Shown here in pieces: positions 36,368 to 49,195 of a stretch of 64,000 nt of DNA. Positions within the stretch are counted from its first letter, which is position 1. Every line of letters starts with the position of its first letter. The stretch spans positions 18,431,403-18,495,402 of the forward strand of contig OY747702.1 of the NCBI GenBank assembly GCA_963556495.2, given 5' to 3'. Source of the stretch: Valencia hispanica. Taxonomy: Eukaryota; Chordata; Actinopteri; Cyprinodontiformes; Valenciidae. The position numbers and the translations under genes are program-made. The notes under the pieces were generated by a model. That model had not been told where the DNA came from, did not search any database, and was given only the letters and a program-made list of their open reading frames with translations.

Positions 36368-39300
36368 CTGTAGGATCAATAATTTACTTAAATAGAACCT
36401 GACTTACAACATGAAGTAGGCTGAAAGATATCAAATAGCAACAACCCCAGTTTAAAGAAATGGAGAAAACATGGAACAGCGGTGAGCCTTTGCAGGAGTC
36501 GGTGGCCAACGGAAATCACTCCAAGAGCTCGTCGATGGCTCATCCAGGAGGTCACCACAGAGTACAGAACAATGTGTAAATATACTGCAGGCCTCACTTG
36601 TCTTAGTTCATTTCATTGTTTCTAAGTCTGTGATGAAATAGAATGTTTAGAGGACATAGGATCAGGTTGGCTTAGATAGCAAAACACAGGATTTGAAACA
36701 CAAGAGTCGATTTTTTTGCCCAGAGTTAAACATACGTGAAAGGATTCCGGAGAAATAACTTACAGCCTATTCATCCTAAATAAAAAAGTGAATGAAAAGT
36801 TATAACAAAAGATAAAACAAAAATTTTAAAAATGACACTGAATATTTATACAGGTTAATGGTAAATAAAAATGCTTCTGTGTTATGAAGGAATGTATACA
36901 CACATTGATCAAACTCAACTTCCTTTACTTTCTGCGTTTTGGCTTTTTCGTGGCCCTGTTAAATTCACCAGATATTCATGTTGCACAGGCATGGAAACAG
37001 TGAGCAGCCAGCGGTGCTACAGTAACCTTTGCAGTAATCAGTTCTATCTGATGGGCCTCTTTAATTAACCTTGTAGGAAATTAATCCCAATGTTAAATGG
37101 ACAAGAAAAAGATGTTTGATTACCACCATGAACCAACTGGGACTTCTCCTTCTGTCTAATTGCCCAGGAAGCGAGAACAAGAGAAAAAGTAGCGCAAATG
37201 AGAAACAGAAACAGATAGGCAGAGGGAGGCAAGAGGGGAGAGCAGAGAGGGAAACATCCTGTGGTGTCATTAGCGCCCGTGTGAATGTCAGTCAGTCCCT
37301 GAAGCACTGATAAGGATTCACTAAGAGGAGAGAGGTGGAGGGAAAGGGGGTGGAAAAACAATACGGGGAAATGTTTTATAAAACTCAAAGAAAAGATACT
37401 TTGCATGATGTGTCGAAATTCCAAAAGGAGTCCTAAAGAATTTACACCTAAATCACAATCAAGCAAAGATCACCACATGCACTGTACAGAAATGTTTCGC
37501 CTTCTGTATTTTCTGCTAGAATAAACTTAAAAGTATGGAAAGAAGTTGAACACTTACTTATTTTATCTGCCCTCTTCATTCCATTCAAGATCCCGGAGAG
37601 GCTGGAGATCATCCCAATGGCCAAAAGATGCTCAACACACCCACAAACAAGTCCCACTTTAACAGTGACAGAGCCCTTAGGGTGGCTTTGGGACAGGCCC
37701 CCTCTTCACCGGCTCATACCTGTATCCAGTGTCGGCCATTTTGGCCCAACCTACTTGCATTTTGTTCCCATAAACAAACAATTCTTGTACTTAACCGTCA
37801 CAGATAAGTTTATTTCTGCTAGTATTCTGCTAAGCCTATCAGATAAATATTCACAAACATGTTCAAGTTTAATTGAAATGAAGTGCAAGTATTATTTTCT
37901 TAAAGCTTTATATTGCACCCTATTTCCACTGATAGTGGCTCAGATTCGTTTTTGAGCCTATTCTATTGAAATGTGACAGATTGTGATTTCTGATCAAACA
38001 CTGAACAGAAGCAATCTCCTGCTGGTGGATAATGCTTCAAATATTTATGTTTCCTTAAAGTCGACTAAGAAAAAAAACGTCCCAAAGGCAGTTATAAATT
38101 GATCTATGGAAAGTACAAAATCTCCAGTGGAAAATAAATCAATATTAGAATATCAAAACCACAAAATGGCAAAGTCCATTGTGCATGACACATTACTTGG
38201 ACAACATGTGACTTTTATCTCTCCTATATTTATAATAATAATTGGTAAAACAAACAAGAATTTAAAAATATAAACTAGGACACACACTTCCGTTGGGGGA
38301 GATATCCGTCTCTGGTAGTGGAAGTTGCTTGTGTCCCTAACACTTGCAGATAAAAAAAAAAACCTTTCTGAAATTTCTCAAAACTTTTGGTCAAAAGTTT
38401 TGGTTTTTTGTTCATTTTTGTTCAGCGTCCTCTGCAGGGCTCCATGCAGAGAAAATTTTAATGAGAAATGTTTTTTGGTTTGTAGAATATTTCTAACTTT
38501 GGGCTACTTAGAGGTCACTATAGCCCTCAGCTTTCCTTCTCACATTATTGAAGTGAATATTTATTTCAGAGAGCAATTACATAACTATACATTAATTTAA
38601 ATGTGTAGATTGAGAACTCACATCGAAGAAATTCATAACAAATGGCTTCCACTCTCCTTAAAAAACATTTATCTCCAAACCATCCCCAAATGTACGTGGT
38701 GTTCGCACTCCCGGACGCTTGTTTAAGCAGGTGCTTCCTTTCTATTCCTGCTAATGTCTTCAGATCTTTGTACTGACTTCAGCTCCTCATGACTCATGCT
38801 GGAGCATCATGGCAGTGTGTTGTGTTTGTCCATGTTGGCTGTGTCCCCTGGTGTGTCGGCTTCCCAGATCCTGCCATGTGTCTGTATCAATAATCCTTAG
38901 GGCAGCGCGAAGACAAGCAGGAGACCTTTTTATTATGGTATTTATCAACTGTGTTCGTGTCAGTCTAAAACTGATTTATAAAAAAAACATTTTCAGAAGC
39001 TCTTTATTCTTAGCTATTATTATGTTACGTTAGATATAATCATTTCTTCTCAGTTAAGTGCAGCCAATGATGGCAGCATAATTCCAAAACTGTTGATGTT
39101 TCACACTAATGCTCTTATAAATTATTTTACTCCCAGTTTCACAGTTTCATTTGTACTTGATTCCGGATACCTTCATTTATCTACAGACAGTTACTCATCT
39201 CTTGGTTTCTGGACCATCATTGCCCAAAACAACATTGACCTAATTTCTTGTTGTTCTTGTACTCTAGTTGACAAAGACAAACTTATGTCAATGAACAAAT

Positions 39301-39400
39301 TCTTGAAACAGGCATTTCTCTGCTTTTTGTGTCAGAAAAATCTGAAGAAAGCAAAGGAAGTAAACAGAGAAGTGTTTAATAGAAGGAAAGAATATCACTA
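36368..39400. other. Unique non-coding sequence
   Basis: No recognisable gene or transposon. Stretches at about 36960-37190 (TTTAATTAACC, TGTCTAATTGCCC) and 38700-38880 look less repetitive than the surroundings and are candidate conserved elements. Confidence 0.3.
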
Positions 39401-40300
39401 TATTCAGATCTTAGAGAACTTACAGACAAACAAGACAAATTTTATTTGTGTAGCATATATCACTTTTCATTTTATCTGTAAAGGGGGGTTACAGATAAAT
39501 ATGGGTTTTAAATCAAATAATTGTGTCAAAACTGTGATTTACCTTTTTGCCTTGAAAATTGGCTAACTAGAAAGAGTTCTTCACAGTCTGCCATTATGAA
39601 CTCCAAAACAACCTAATCAGACTTCACTGAACCTCTTCCACAAGATGAAAAAGCAATAAAGGCCCAGTGAAATTATGCTCTATAATGATGATAATGTCAG
39701 GAGGTTGTGTTATTAACTTTAGTTCACACAAGAGAACAGATTTTTTCAATATTCAGACTGAAAACATTGCAGTCAGCCACATAAAAACTTCAGAACTGAC
39801 CTTGCATGAATTTTGTTCAACAATACGAGTAAACTGTAAAAGCATGGTGTCATATTTCTTGAAGGATGTTTATTCAGCTGTTTTATTTCACAGATACAAA
39901 AACGTCAGATTCTACACCAATTCAATGTAGCTGCTGAACATTATAAAAGCTTTGTGAAACATACCTCAAAACAATTTTAGTCCTGTCCAGTTAGTCACAG
40001 CTAACATCCTTTGCCCCAATTGGAGTTAACTTAAAAAAATATTTTTAAGCTTCCATCATTTTAACTTAAAGCTTTCTTTTTAGGTCTAATATTTCATTTC
40101 CCACATGTGCAATGGCTCAGTGTCATTTCCATTAAATTTTTTACAGCACATTTAAAACCAGGCTACCCAGAATTCTTTAAACATTTTCTAAAAGCAACCA
40201 ATCAATAAAAAATACAATCAAACATAACAAGGATCAAATGTGCTAGAACTGATTAAAGGCAAGCTAAAACCAAGGGTAAACAAAAAAAAATTGTGAAAGA
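39400..40300. other. AT-rich sequence with a possible LINE tail
   Basis: 'acaaattttatttgtgtagc' near 39437 resembles the reversed 3' end of a fish LINE/SINE. The rest is unrecognised. Confidence 0.3.
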
Positions 40301-41240
40301 CCTGATGGTAACCAAACTGAACTCAAACTAAAACACAGGTTGAAAAAAGGAGTTTTCATGTAATATTTAAAAGACTAAACAGAGTCAGCAGTGGGAACAT
40401 TAAGTGGCAGGTTGTTCCAGAGTCTGGGAGCTGTCAAAAACCATCTGGCTGGATGAGTTCTGTGTACTTTTGGGGTTGTACAGTATTTCTCAGGCGTATT
40501 GATTGAATAACTGGCTGCCACAAAATAAAAAAAATTCAAAGTAAGTACAATTTTTTTTAAATCAATAAAATAAATGCAGCATAAAACTGCAAAAGCTGGT
40601 GCTGATTTGATCGTGTCCGCTAACAAATGTTATAAGACGTGCTGCAGCATGCTGGACAAACTGCAGCAGAGAGGAGGTTGTGCAAGTAGCATTACAGTAG
40701 TACAATCTAGAGGTGATGAAGGCATGAATAAGTTATCTAAGGTCTTTTAGAAAGAAGAATAACATGTTGCTTCAGCAAATTTGAAGTAAATGATAAAACC
40801 TGACAGCTGTGCTCACTTACTTCTCTAATTAAGTGAACAGTCTAAAACCTCTCCAAGATTAACGACGGGAGAACAACGAAAAGCCAAGAACCCAGGGTAT
40901 CAGTTTACTTATACAAAGAAGTAGGATTTCTAAATATGATAATTTCAGTCTTGTTTTCATTAAATGTTAAAAACAATCTGTGTTGACGAGTCTCTTATAT
41001 GGTGTGGACAGTTAAAGAGAAGCTGCAGTCGGACTGAGAAATTCTTTTTTAAAAGAATGTTAATTTAGATGTCATCCGCACAACAGTGAAATGAAATATT
41101 GATCTCCCTGAAGACCAATCCCAACGGCAGTGTATACAATGAAAACAAAGTAGGACCTAAAGTGGACCCTTGAGGTACACCGCAACAAATTTGGGTTGAA
41201 GGACAAACACCCCCCCTCAACTTTTGGTCCATAAAAACTG
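40300..41240 (-). mobile_element. LINE reverse-transcriptase fragment, minus strand
   Basis: Minus-strand translation near 40,640-40,740 gives LIHAFITSRLYYCNA followed by QFVQHAAARL, equivalent to the HAFVNSRLDYCNSLL and QNAAARV region of fish L2-type RT. It has frameshifts and stops. Ends are approximate. Confidence 0.55.
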
Positions 41241-42524
41241 ATTCACATCATTAGAAATAGTTTAGTTTTGTGGGTTTTATAAATGTACAAAGCATGAATG
41301 TTGAGTTGAAAATAGACAATTCCGTGTTTTATCAGTGACAAATAAAAACAAAATTGTCAAAAAAAATCCAATGGTGTGTTATTCATCACTGTTGTTACTG
41401 TCATCGAAAATACTGCCAAGATTAAATAAAAGAAAAAAAAAAGATCAACCTTGGCTGTATCCTGTTGCGAGAAGTGGAGACACATACAATGTCTGGGTTT
41501 GTGTTGTTCTACCATTACCTTCAGCTGAACAGCAGCAAAGGTCAGTGTTTTCTACGAGAGGTTAATACAATCACCATTACTGCTTCCTGCTGCTGGGCCG
41601 GGACACAGGAGGCAGGGTGTGGAGAAGAGGTGGGGGCAGGGAGAAGAAGGAGAAGGAGGATGAGAGAGCCGGCCGAGGCAGACAGAGAACGGGCCGGCTC
41701 TGACATGACAATGACAAATTGCCTTGTATTTATTCAAATTGTGCAACATGATCTTTTGACTGTGTTGTAATGTGTGTTTTCAGAGTCTGACCCTGCTGAT
41801 GAGTTAACAATAACAAGCTTGTAACAAGGAGAAGGCAAGGAGAAATGAAAACAATAAACTCAGAGGATGTTCATCTGACAATTACAATATGCAAGCAGGA
41901 AGATGGATAAGTGCAGTATGAAAATCGGGGAATGATCTCTCCACTGTCTAACCACTGCCCAGAAGGTTATGTTTGAGTGAGATTCGGAAAATCTTTATCT
42001 TTTATTTTTTTGAGATTTTAATTGTAAATCTTTTGAGAACATATTTTAGAAATGTTTGGGAAATTCGCAAATAAATTAAGAAACTATTAACCTGAAACCA
42101 ATGTATTTGTGTGATAATTTTTCTATCCTTTTGAAACATGTTCTTTTGCTTGTCCATCTCTCATATTTTACCCTTATAGGCTGTCTTACTCTGCATACGC
42201 ATATGCAGAGTTGTATACTAATTGGTTATAAAATAATTTAAGAGACAGCCAAATAAAAACTTTTATTAACTTCACTGGACTCCTAAGAGATGGATCAAGT
42301 GTGGTTAAGTTTTGTTGTCTATAGCAAACATCATCTTGTGTTGTTTTACGATCATTGTTGTTTTGCAATAATGTAAAATAGAGATTTACATATGAATTTA
42401 GTTTTAATAAAAAAATTGATAAGTTGAGGAAAATATTTTTACTTAAAAACTAGAACACAGGCAGATGGGTACAACAAAATGACATCGCAGTGCATTCTAT
42501 TTCTACCTAGACGTCGGAGTTCTA
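41240..42524. other. Unique non-coding sequence
   Basis: It includes a purine-rich block (about 41,610-41,690). No exon with supporting splice sites is seen. Confidence 0.3.
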
Positions 42525-42668
42525 CAATGCTGTGAGAAAGTATTTGCACCTTCACAGATTTCTTCTTTTTCTTCTTTTTTTTTGTCAACCCTGCTCATCA
42601 AGCACATTTTGAGAAGAGACAAAAATAACCTCAGAAAATGTGAAAAAGTAATTGCTCCCTAAACCCAC

Positions 42669-43418
42669 TTGTCATGGTTTTAGATATATGTCTGATCCAC
42701 ATGCAAGAAACTCTCAGGAGACCAGAAAGATTTTAAAGGTTTATTGAAATGATAATGAACGTGCATCTGGGAGGTGCTGGAAACTGCAGGGAGCTGCTGG
42801 GGACCGGGAGCTGGAGAACTGAAATGAACAGATGATGAGTATAGAGGAAAACAGTCCGGGAGATTCTTGTAATGATAAATGCTTACAGTGATGATGAAGT
42901 GGAGACGCCAGGGGAGAGTGAGTAAAGACTGGTGTGGTGGCTGAACTAGAGGCTGGCGGTGAGCTGAGAAGGTGAGCTGGAGATGGATCATGATTGAGAA
43001 TTATTAGAGCGTGTGAGGGCAGATATTAGGCACACTGATGATGATGATGATGATGATGATGATGGTGGTGATGAAAAGTGAGTCTGGGAGATGAACATGG
43101 ATATTGGATTACAGCAGGAGGAAGTAGGTGGAACGAGGAAGCTGGAACCAGTCGGGAAGATTAAACCAGGAAATCCTTGAAAGGAGGTATTAGTCTGAAA
43201 ACAAGAGATCTGGAGCTCAGGAGCGTGGAGACTTGAAACGGTCAGGCAATGAGTGACTGGCTTCCAGCTCCCTTTATCCTCCTGCAGAAACACAAATGCA
43301 AATCTCCACCCAGCTGAAAGCTGAGACTTGTGCCTCCTCTGCTGCCTCCAGTGGATTACCTGTGGAACGGATGTTAATTCACAACCACCAGACAGACTAA
43401 ACCTCCTGACTCATAACA
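42669..43418 (-). mobile_element. Solo LTR (750 bp) with 5-bp target duplication
   Basis: It starts TGTCAT and ends ATAACA on the + strand, with CCACT directly on both sides (42664-42668, 43419-43423). On the minus strand AATAAA lies at 42745-42740, so transcription would run leftward. It contains a (GAT) run near 43037-43063. No internal region is present, so it arose by LTR-LTR recombination. It is of Ty3/gypsy or retroviral type; the sequence does not decide which. Confidence 0.85.
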
Positions 43419-44538
43419 CCACTGGCCTTCATATTTATTTTCTAAAATCTTAAATCCCTTTAAGAATCTCCTTTTTTCATGAATGTTTTCTGTGTTCTGT
43501 GTTTTAAACAAGATGCCAAAGAAAGGCAATAAAGCGTTTGCAGAAACTTGCAGTGAGTCTTTTCCAGCTGTGGAGCAACTGTTTCCCACACATTTTTGCA
43601 GAATTGTTATAGTTAAAAAAAAATACAAAAAAAAAAGAAAAAAAGAATTGCTATAGTTCAGCCACATTCTACGGTTTTGAGCATGAACCTCCTTTTCAAG
43701 ATCATGCCACAGCATTTCTACAGGATTCAGGTTAGGACTTTGACAAAGTCACTCCAAAGTCTTCAATTTGTTTTTCTTCATCCAATCAGAGGGGGACTTG
43801 CTGCTGTGTTTTGGATCATTGTCCTGCTGCAGAACCCAAGTTCGTTTTAGCTTGAGGTCACCAACAGATGGCTGGATATTCTCCTTCGGGATGTTTTGGT
43901 AGACAGCAGAATTCATGGCTCCATTCAACACAGCGAGTCTTCCTGGTCCTGAAGCAGCAAAACAGCCCCAGACCCCCATCACCATGTTTTACTGTTGGTA
44001 TGATGTTCTTGTTCTGAAATGCAATGTTACTTTTACACCAGATGTAACACCTTCCAAAAAGTTAGTTTTTTGTCTCGTCAGTCCACAAAGGATTTTCCCA
44101 GAAGTCTTGGGGGATCATCAAGATGTTTTCTGGCTAATTTGAGACGAGCCTTAAAGTGCCCCTGGCATGAAATGTGCATTTTTTGAGTTTTTTGGTCATA
44201 TTTTTTAGTTTCCCCAGCCTGCCTATGTCCCCTAAGGAGTTAAAATGACTGATTAGTGTTTCCTTTGTCCCCGGGTATGTCTGCCTACATAGTGAAATTA
44301 GCACTCAGAAACGGGCTGTTTTCCAGTTCGGCATATGACCACACATTTCGGCATATGACGTCATTGAGTTCCAGCCAATTACCCCCTTCTCCGAACGACA
44401 CCCTCCAAGTCCCTCCCCCCGCGGCGCGTATTACAACCTAAACAACGAGAGCTATGGTAAAAGGCAAACAACAAACCGACAGCATGGAGTCCAGACCGCA
44501 TCGACACTGTCCGCCCCGCCTCCTCCCCACTGAAAAGC

Positions 44539-44733
44539 TTGTGGATGAATGTACCCGATCGACTCCCGAAGCGCGTGGTTGTTTGTGGCAAACATTTCTC
44601 TGACGAATGTTTTATTAACTCGGGACAACACAGCAGTGGATTTGCAGATCGTCTTAAACTTTTACGAAGATCTATACCAACTCTCCGTGAACCAGCAAAT
44701 ATCCCTATACAAGTATGTATATTTCAGCAATAA
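44539..44733 (+). pseudogene. THAP-domain fragment captured in the TTAA element
   Basis: The open frame reads PKRVVVCGKHFSDECF, then GFADRLKLLRRSIPTL. This is the second half of a THAP zinc finger: the C..H pair in CGKHF, then the LK and final P of the family. The first half, with the other Cys, is absent or out of frame, so it cannot fold as a full finger. A GTATGT donor-like site follows about 60 codons in, suggesting capture from genomic DNA rather than from mRNA. Confidence 0.55.
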
Positions 44734-44896
44734 TGTCCTTCAGCTGTTATATACCAGTGTTTCCCACACATAGACGAATCTGTGGCGGTGCCCCACAGAT
44801 TAAACTCCGACCGAAAAAAAAACACGCAGCGTATTCGTTCAGCTGTATTTCCTTTCCCTGCTCTCTCTTCGTCTCTCTGTCACTCACGTCTCTCTG

Positions 44897-44897
<1 letters not shown>

Positions 44898-44960
<63 letters not shown>
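44898..44960 (+). repeat. (CA)n microsatellite
   Basis: About 30 perfect dinucleotide units inside the TTAA element. Confidence 0.95.
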
Positions 44961-44964
<4 letters not shown>

Positions 44965-45574
44965 CCCCTCCCCTCCGTGCACAGCACGTCTGTCTGGATC
45001 ACCTGTTCACAATATAATTAGGCCTAAATCAAATTACATTTCATACATAATACTGGAATTTGGGCAATTTGTGGTGCCGCAAATGCATGTCTGTCAGTGT
45101 TTCATCAAAACTCGGTCGTTCTGTGCTAATGCTAACAGAAGGGCCACCTAGTAGGGGCTGCAATTCTACAACAACGCTAAGTTACAGCAAACAATCTTTT
45201 GATAAGGTAAGGTACTTAGAGTGTGACTAAAAAGGGCCCAAACGTCGCGGGGAATTTCATGCCAGGTCCACTTTAAGGTTCTTTTTGCTCAGCAGTGGTT
45301 TTTGTCTTGGAACTCTGCCATGCAGGTCATTTCTGTCTTTTTCTACAGTGGAGTCATGACCTCTGATTTTAGCTAAGGTAAGTGAGTCCTGAAGTTCTTT
45401 GGATGTTGTCGTAGGGTCTTTGTCAACCTCTTGGATGAGTCGTCGCTGTGCCCTCTGGTTAATTTTGGTCGGCCGACCTCTACTGAGGAGGCGTTCCATG
45501 TTTTCATCATTTGTGGATAAATCTAAAGGTTTAGAAATGGCTTTATAACCTTTTCCAGTACCTTTTCTGGTTAT

Positions 45575-45730
45575 GCTGACCACTGGAGCCACATTCACCC
45601 ATTCACACACAGCGCTAAATGCCTTGCCCGGGGGCACATCAACATGTGACAGGAGGAAGCTGGAATTGAACCTCAGACCCTCTGATTGAAAGACAACTAC
45701 CCTACCAGCTAAGCCACAGTCAGCCCAATG
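45575..45730 (-). mobile_element. tRNA-like SINE fragment
   Basis: On the minus strand it begins GTGGCTTAGCTGGTAGGGTAG (A-box-like) followed by GGTTCAATTCC (B box) and a 'gcccccgggcaaggcattta' body. It lies in the right part of the Tc1 copy. It is not a functional tRNA gene. Confidence 0.55.
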
Positions 45731-45876
45731 ACTTTCTGCATCTTGTGTTTAATTGTGTTGTCTTTCACTAATATTTACATTTGTTTGATGATCTGACACA
45801 TTTAAGTGTGACAAACACACACACACAAAAAAAGGAAATCAGGAAGGGGGCAAACACTTTCACACCACAGCATGTG

Positions 45877-47290
45877 TCAAAGCTATACATTCATCTGTAC
45901 TTAAAGTGCTTCAAGGCCAGCAAAAGCACAAAGGTTTGTGCTTTGTTACATAAAATCACCTTAACAGCATTTGCTCATACATTGAAGTTACAATAACTCT
46001 AGCATAAGTCTCTAAATTTATTACATATGTGATGTTTTATGTTATCTTATTACATTTCAATCTGATAAAAACTGTTTATACTTCAAATGTTTTTTTTCCT
46101 CACATTATTTTAGAGGTAATTTGTATTTCACTTTCATGTGTACAGGTAAATCTCACAGACATGATGTGTCATAAAAAAAAAAAGTTTTTCTTACTATTGT
46201 TTCTTGCGTTACTTTTAGGCTTCAAACTGCACCTGTCTCATAAAGCAAACAGCTGGTTACTCACTAAGGAGCTCCAGTTCTCTGGGCGGCTTTCTGAAAA
46301 GGCTTATTCTCAGGCTGAAAGTAGATCTTTCATCGCTGACCCACTGTTTATGGCAAATTGCCAGAATATTCTAACCCAGACACCTAAACGGTGACAAATG
46401 AAAAAGCAAAAAAAAAAAAAAACAGGGAGGGGGGGAAAACAAAAATCCTCTTGTGGTGGAAAAACGTCTTTTTTTGTGGATCAAAGCAAGCTGTCATGTG
46501 GTCGGAGAGGACATTTTTTCAATAAAACAGTTTCCCAGAGATTTGTGTGAGTCGGAAGTGAAAAGGGGGGCACCTCTGAGAGTATGGGGGTTAGCACAAC
46601 AACTCAGACCTCCTGCACTCTTTCATTGGGCTGTTTCCACATCCCTCTCTCCCCTCCACTCCTTACACCCCCTCTTTCTTAAACAAATCCTCTCCTCTCT
46701 GACAACCTACTAACTCTTAAATAAATCCTGCTTGAAGGGAGATCCCAGTCATTCCCTTATGACCCCGATGATACCTCTCTGAATACACACACGCACAAAG
46801 ACGACAGAACTGTGATCCTTCCAAACAGTGACTTTGCGTGGGTAACACAGTCCAAGTCGTCTTGCTTTAAAAACCAAAAAGCCTAACTTTGACTTTTTCT
46901 TTCCTCCTCTTCTCATCCTCTGGAGCTCTCCTTTCCCTCCAGCCTCTCTGGAGACTCAGTGATAACCAGAGCAGGAGGAAGGGAGAGGAGGAAAGAGGGC
47001 TGGAAGGAGGGGAAGGAGTGTGGTGAGAGAGAGTTGTGATGTCCCGACTCAGGGATATTTAATCCCTCTCTGTGAGGGGCGAGCGTCTCTCTCCCTGTTT
47101 GGCTTGGGCAGATCAAAGCAGCGCTTCAGATTCCGAGTGAGATCGCTCACGCTCTCCTCCTGAGTGGACCAGACTCCCACACCCACCCACGCACACAGGG
47201 GATGATCGGTGAGGACGGTCGAAGTGGGCAGCCAGTGATTGATGGTTTATTACTGCACAGTGTGAAATCCTTTTGCATATGGGTTCATTA
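45877..47290. other. Unique non-coding sequence
   Basis: About 46,230-46,400 and 46,460-46,560 are unique, moderately GC-balanced blocks (CTTTGATCC-like TCAAAG and TTTATGGC words) that could be conserved non-coding DNA. Polypurine/polypyrimidine blocks lie at 46,900-47,030. No gene seen. Confidence 0.3.
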
Positions 47291-47505
47291 ACAAAAATAA
47301 ACATATCTCTATTTACAGAAAGAAAACAGTGTAATGACTTGAGAAAGTATTCATGACCTTTAGACAAGCACAAACTTCAATGTATTCCATTAATGGTTTA
47401 TGTGATAGGTCAACACGCGTGGCTGTGAAATGGAAGGACATGATACGTGGTCCTTTTTCAAAATAAAACTCTGAAAGGTGTTGTGTACTAGTTGACCCCT
47501 TTAAA

Positions 47506-47830
47506 GTGAACATGCTATGCCTCTTTTTTAAAAAGGTCTAATAGGTCTGTGGTCTGTACAAGAGGCTGCGGGTTTGTCACATATAAGAATGGCACGGAAC
47601 TGGTGGGCGGGGTTTGACAGGTGACGGACAGTTATACGAGCATTTCGCTTATTGTGACGTCACAATCAGGCACTTTTTCAAAGGGCTTGTAGAAGCATGA
47701 GATTTCTGACAGCAAAAATGAGCAAGAAAATGGATGGATGATTTTTATTCATGTTTGGAGTGTTCATAGAATCAGCAGAGACCCAAATGGCAACACATAA
47801 GGATGGAAAAAGTGTCATTTGTTTAATATT
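47506..47830. mobile_element. Short non-autonomous DNA element with 11-bp flanking repeat
   Basis: ACCCCTTTAAA lies on both sides (47495-47505 and 47831-47841). The body ('tggtgggcggggtttgacag', 'tgtgacgtcacaatcaggc') is a repeated fish element. The exact superfamily is unclear; the true target duplication may be 8-11 bp. Confidence 0.5.
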
Positions 47831-47951
47831 ACCCCTTTAAATCTGAGACCTGTATATAAGATCCAGTACACTGAATTGCCTGAAGTGACCAAATAAGCAA
47901 GTAGAGCCCATCAATGTGTACTTAAAGCTCTGCATGAATAACCTGTCATGA

Positions 47952-48457
47952 GTTGAAGGGGGTTCTGTTTTGAGTTGTAATTACTGTATTATTTTGATAA
48001 TCAGTCTGCTCTTATGGACTATATTCTCTTTATTTCCTGTCTTTTGCTGTAAGACAAGTTCTTGGGTTGCTTTGTCTTATTTTGATGTTCATCAGGTTTT
48101 TAGCTAGGTTTGGTTTAGTTATTGCTCATCTGATCCTTCTGTTTTCCTTGCGTTTTGCAATTTCTCCACTTGGCTCCCTGAGTTTATGCCATAGACTGTA
48201 TATAAAGTAGTTTATAAAGAGGATTATTCCCACTGACAGCTCCACAACATTCAGATAATCAGACTCACCTGTTTTCTCTCAAGTAATCTCAAGAAATCAT
48301 CTTCCCAATATTCAAGCTCCCTGTTGTCAAAACACTATTTTCTAAACTCTCCTTGTTCACGATGCCTGGTGAGTTTTTATTTTATTTGCTTTTGCTTTTC
48401 AACAATATGCCCCTGCCTATCTCCTGCTTGCACTTGCGTTCCTCAAGCACCCCCACA
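47952..48457 (+). mobile_element. Possible solo LTR
   Basis: It begins TGTCATGAG and ends in CCCCACA, and it breaks the surrounding Tc1 copy. No target duplication was found, so the call is weak. Confidence 0.3.
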
Positions 48458-49195
48458 CTCAATCATAAAACTGTTCTGTGAAGGCCTCAGAAGTTTGTTA
48501 GAAAACATAACTTAAGTCCCCAATTTAGTTCCAAGAATCACTAACTCCTCAAGTCTGACCTTTGTGGAAGAGAGACAGAAACAAAGCCATTAGTTAAAGA
48601 ACACCACAAGATGTGGTGTTTGCTAAGCCAAGAGGGGACACAGCAAATGTGTGGAACAAGAACCTTTGGTCAGACAATATCAAAACCTCACTTTCTGCTG
48701 TAGAGCCTATGCCAAATGCTAAATGTGACAAAAAAATCAAACCTCACAATACTTTGAAGACATGGTGTCCACGGTTAAAAATGGTGGTGGTGGCATCATC
48801 ATGCTGTGGGGATGATTTTTGTCAGCAGAAGCAAGAGCTAAACAGAGGCAGTCCTGTAAAGAAAGCCCATTAGGGGGCTTGAGACTTCACCTTTCAACAG
48901 GACAACTACCCCAAACATAAAGACAGAGCTGTAATGAAACGGTTTACGTCAGAGTATATCCATGTGTTCGAATGGCCCAGTCAAAGTAAAGATTTTAATT
49001 AAACGGAGAATTTGTGGCTAGACTTGCAAATTGCTATTTTGAGACATTACCCATTTGTTCCACTTCAGAATTACGCACTACTTTGTGGTGGTCCATTAAC
49101 TAAATTCCTACTAAAATATGCTAAAGTTTGTGGTTGTATTGTGATTTTTTTTTTTAAGGGGTGTGGATACTTCTGTGAGGCACTGTATATTACAT

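Larger units (their letters stand above)
44155..45272. mobile_element. TTAA-flanked non-autonomous element carrying a THAP-like fragment
   Basis: Inverted ends (AGTGCCCCTGGCATGAAAT left; AGTGGACCTGGCATGAAAT on the other strand right) are flanked by TTAA (44151-44154 and 45273-45276), the target site used by piggyBac-type elements. The 1118-bp body has a GC-rich, CpG-containing stretch (about 44,390-44,600), a THAP-like coding fragment, a (CA) run and no transposase. Confidence 0.75.
42525..45876 (-). mobile_element. Tc1-like transposon carrying two nested insertions
   Basis: One Tc1 family in minus orientation is read in three pieces: 42525-42668, 43419-44154 (for example 'catgccacagcatttctaca', 'ttggatcattgtcctgctgc', 'aaaacagccccagaccccca') and 45273-45876 ('gtcttggaactctgccatgc', 'tcttggatgagtcgtcgctg', 'gttttcatcatttgtggata'). 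The pieces join in family order once the solo LTR (42669-43418) and the TTAA element (44155-45272) are removed. The transposase is decayed. Confidence 0.85.
47310..49195 (+). mobile_element. Degenerate Tc1-like transposon with insertions
   Basis: Family words on the plus strand occur at 47,330-47,505 (leader), 47,831-47,950, 48,473-48,510 ('gttctgtgaaggcctcagaa') and 48,610-49,195 ('atggtggtggtggcatcatc', 'gaatggcccagtcaaagtaa', 'ttctgtgaggcactgtatat'). The gaps hold a short element at 47,506-47,830 and another insertion at about 47,952-48,457. No coding capacity. Confidence 0.65.

Noticed and set aside
39093..39566. 157-codon plus-strand frame
   Set aside because: It is AT-rich with a codon composition like non-coding DNA, includes a likely retroelement tail near 39,437, and has no domain.
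42669..43418. A full endogenous retrovirus
   Set aside because: Only one LTR with a direct 5-bp duplication is present; there is no internal region.
45640..45730. tRNA gene on the minus strand
   Set aside because: Same reasoning: it is a tRNA-like head of a SINE fragment within a Tc1 copy.
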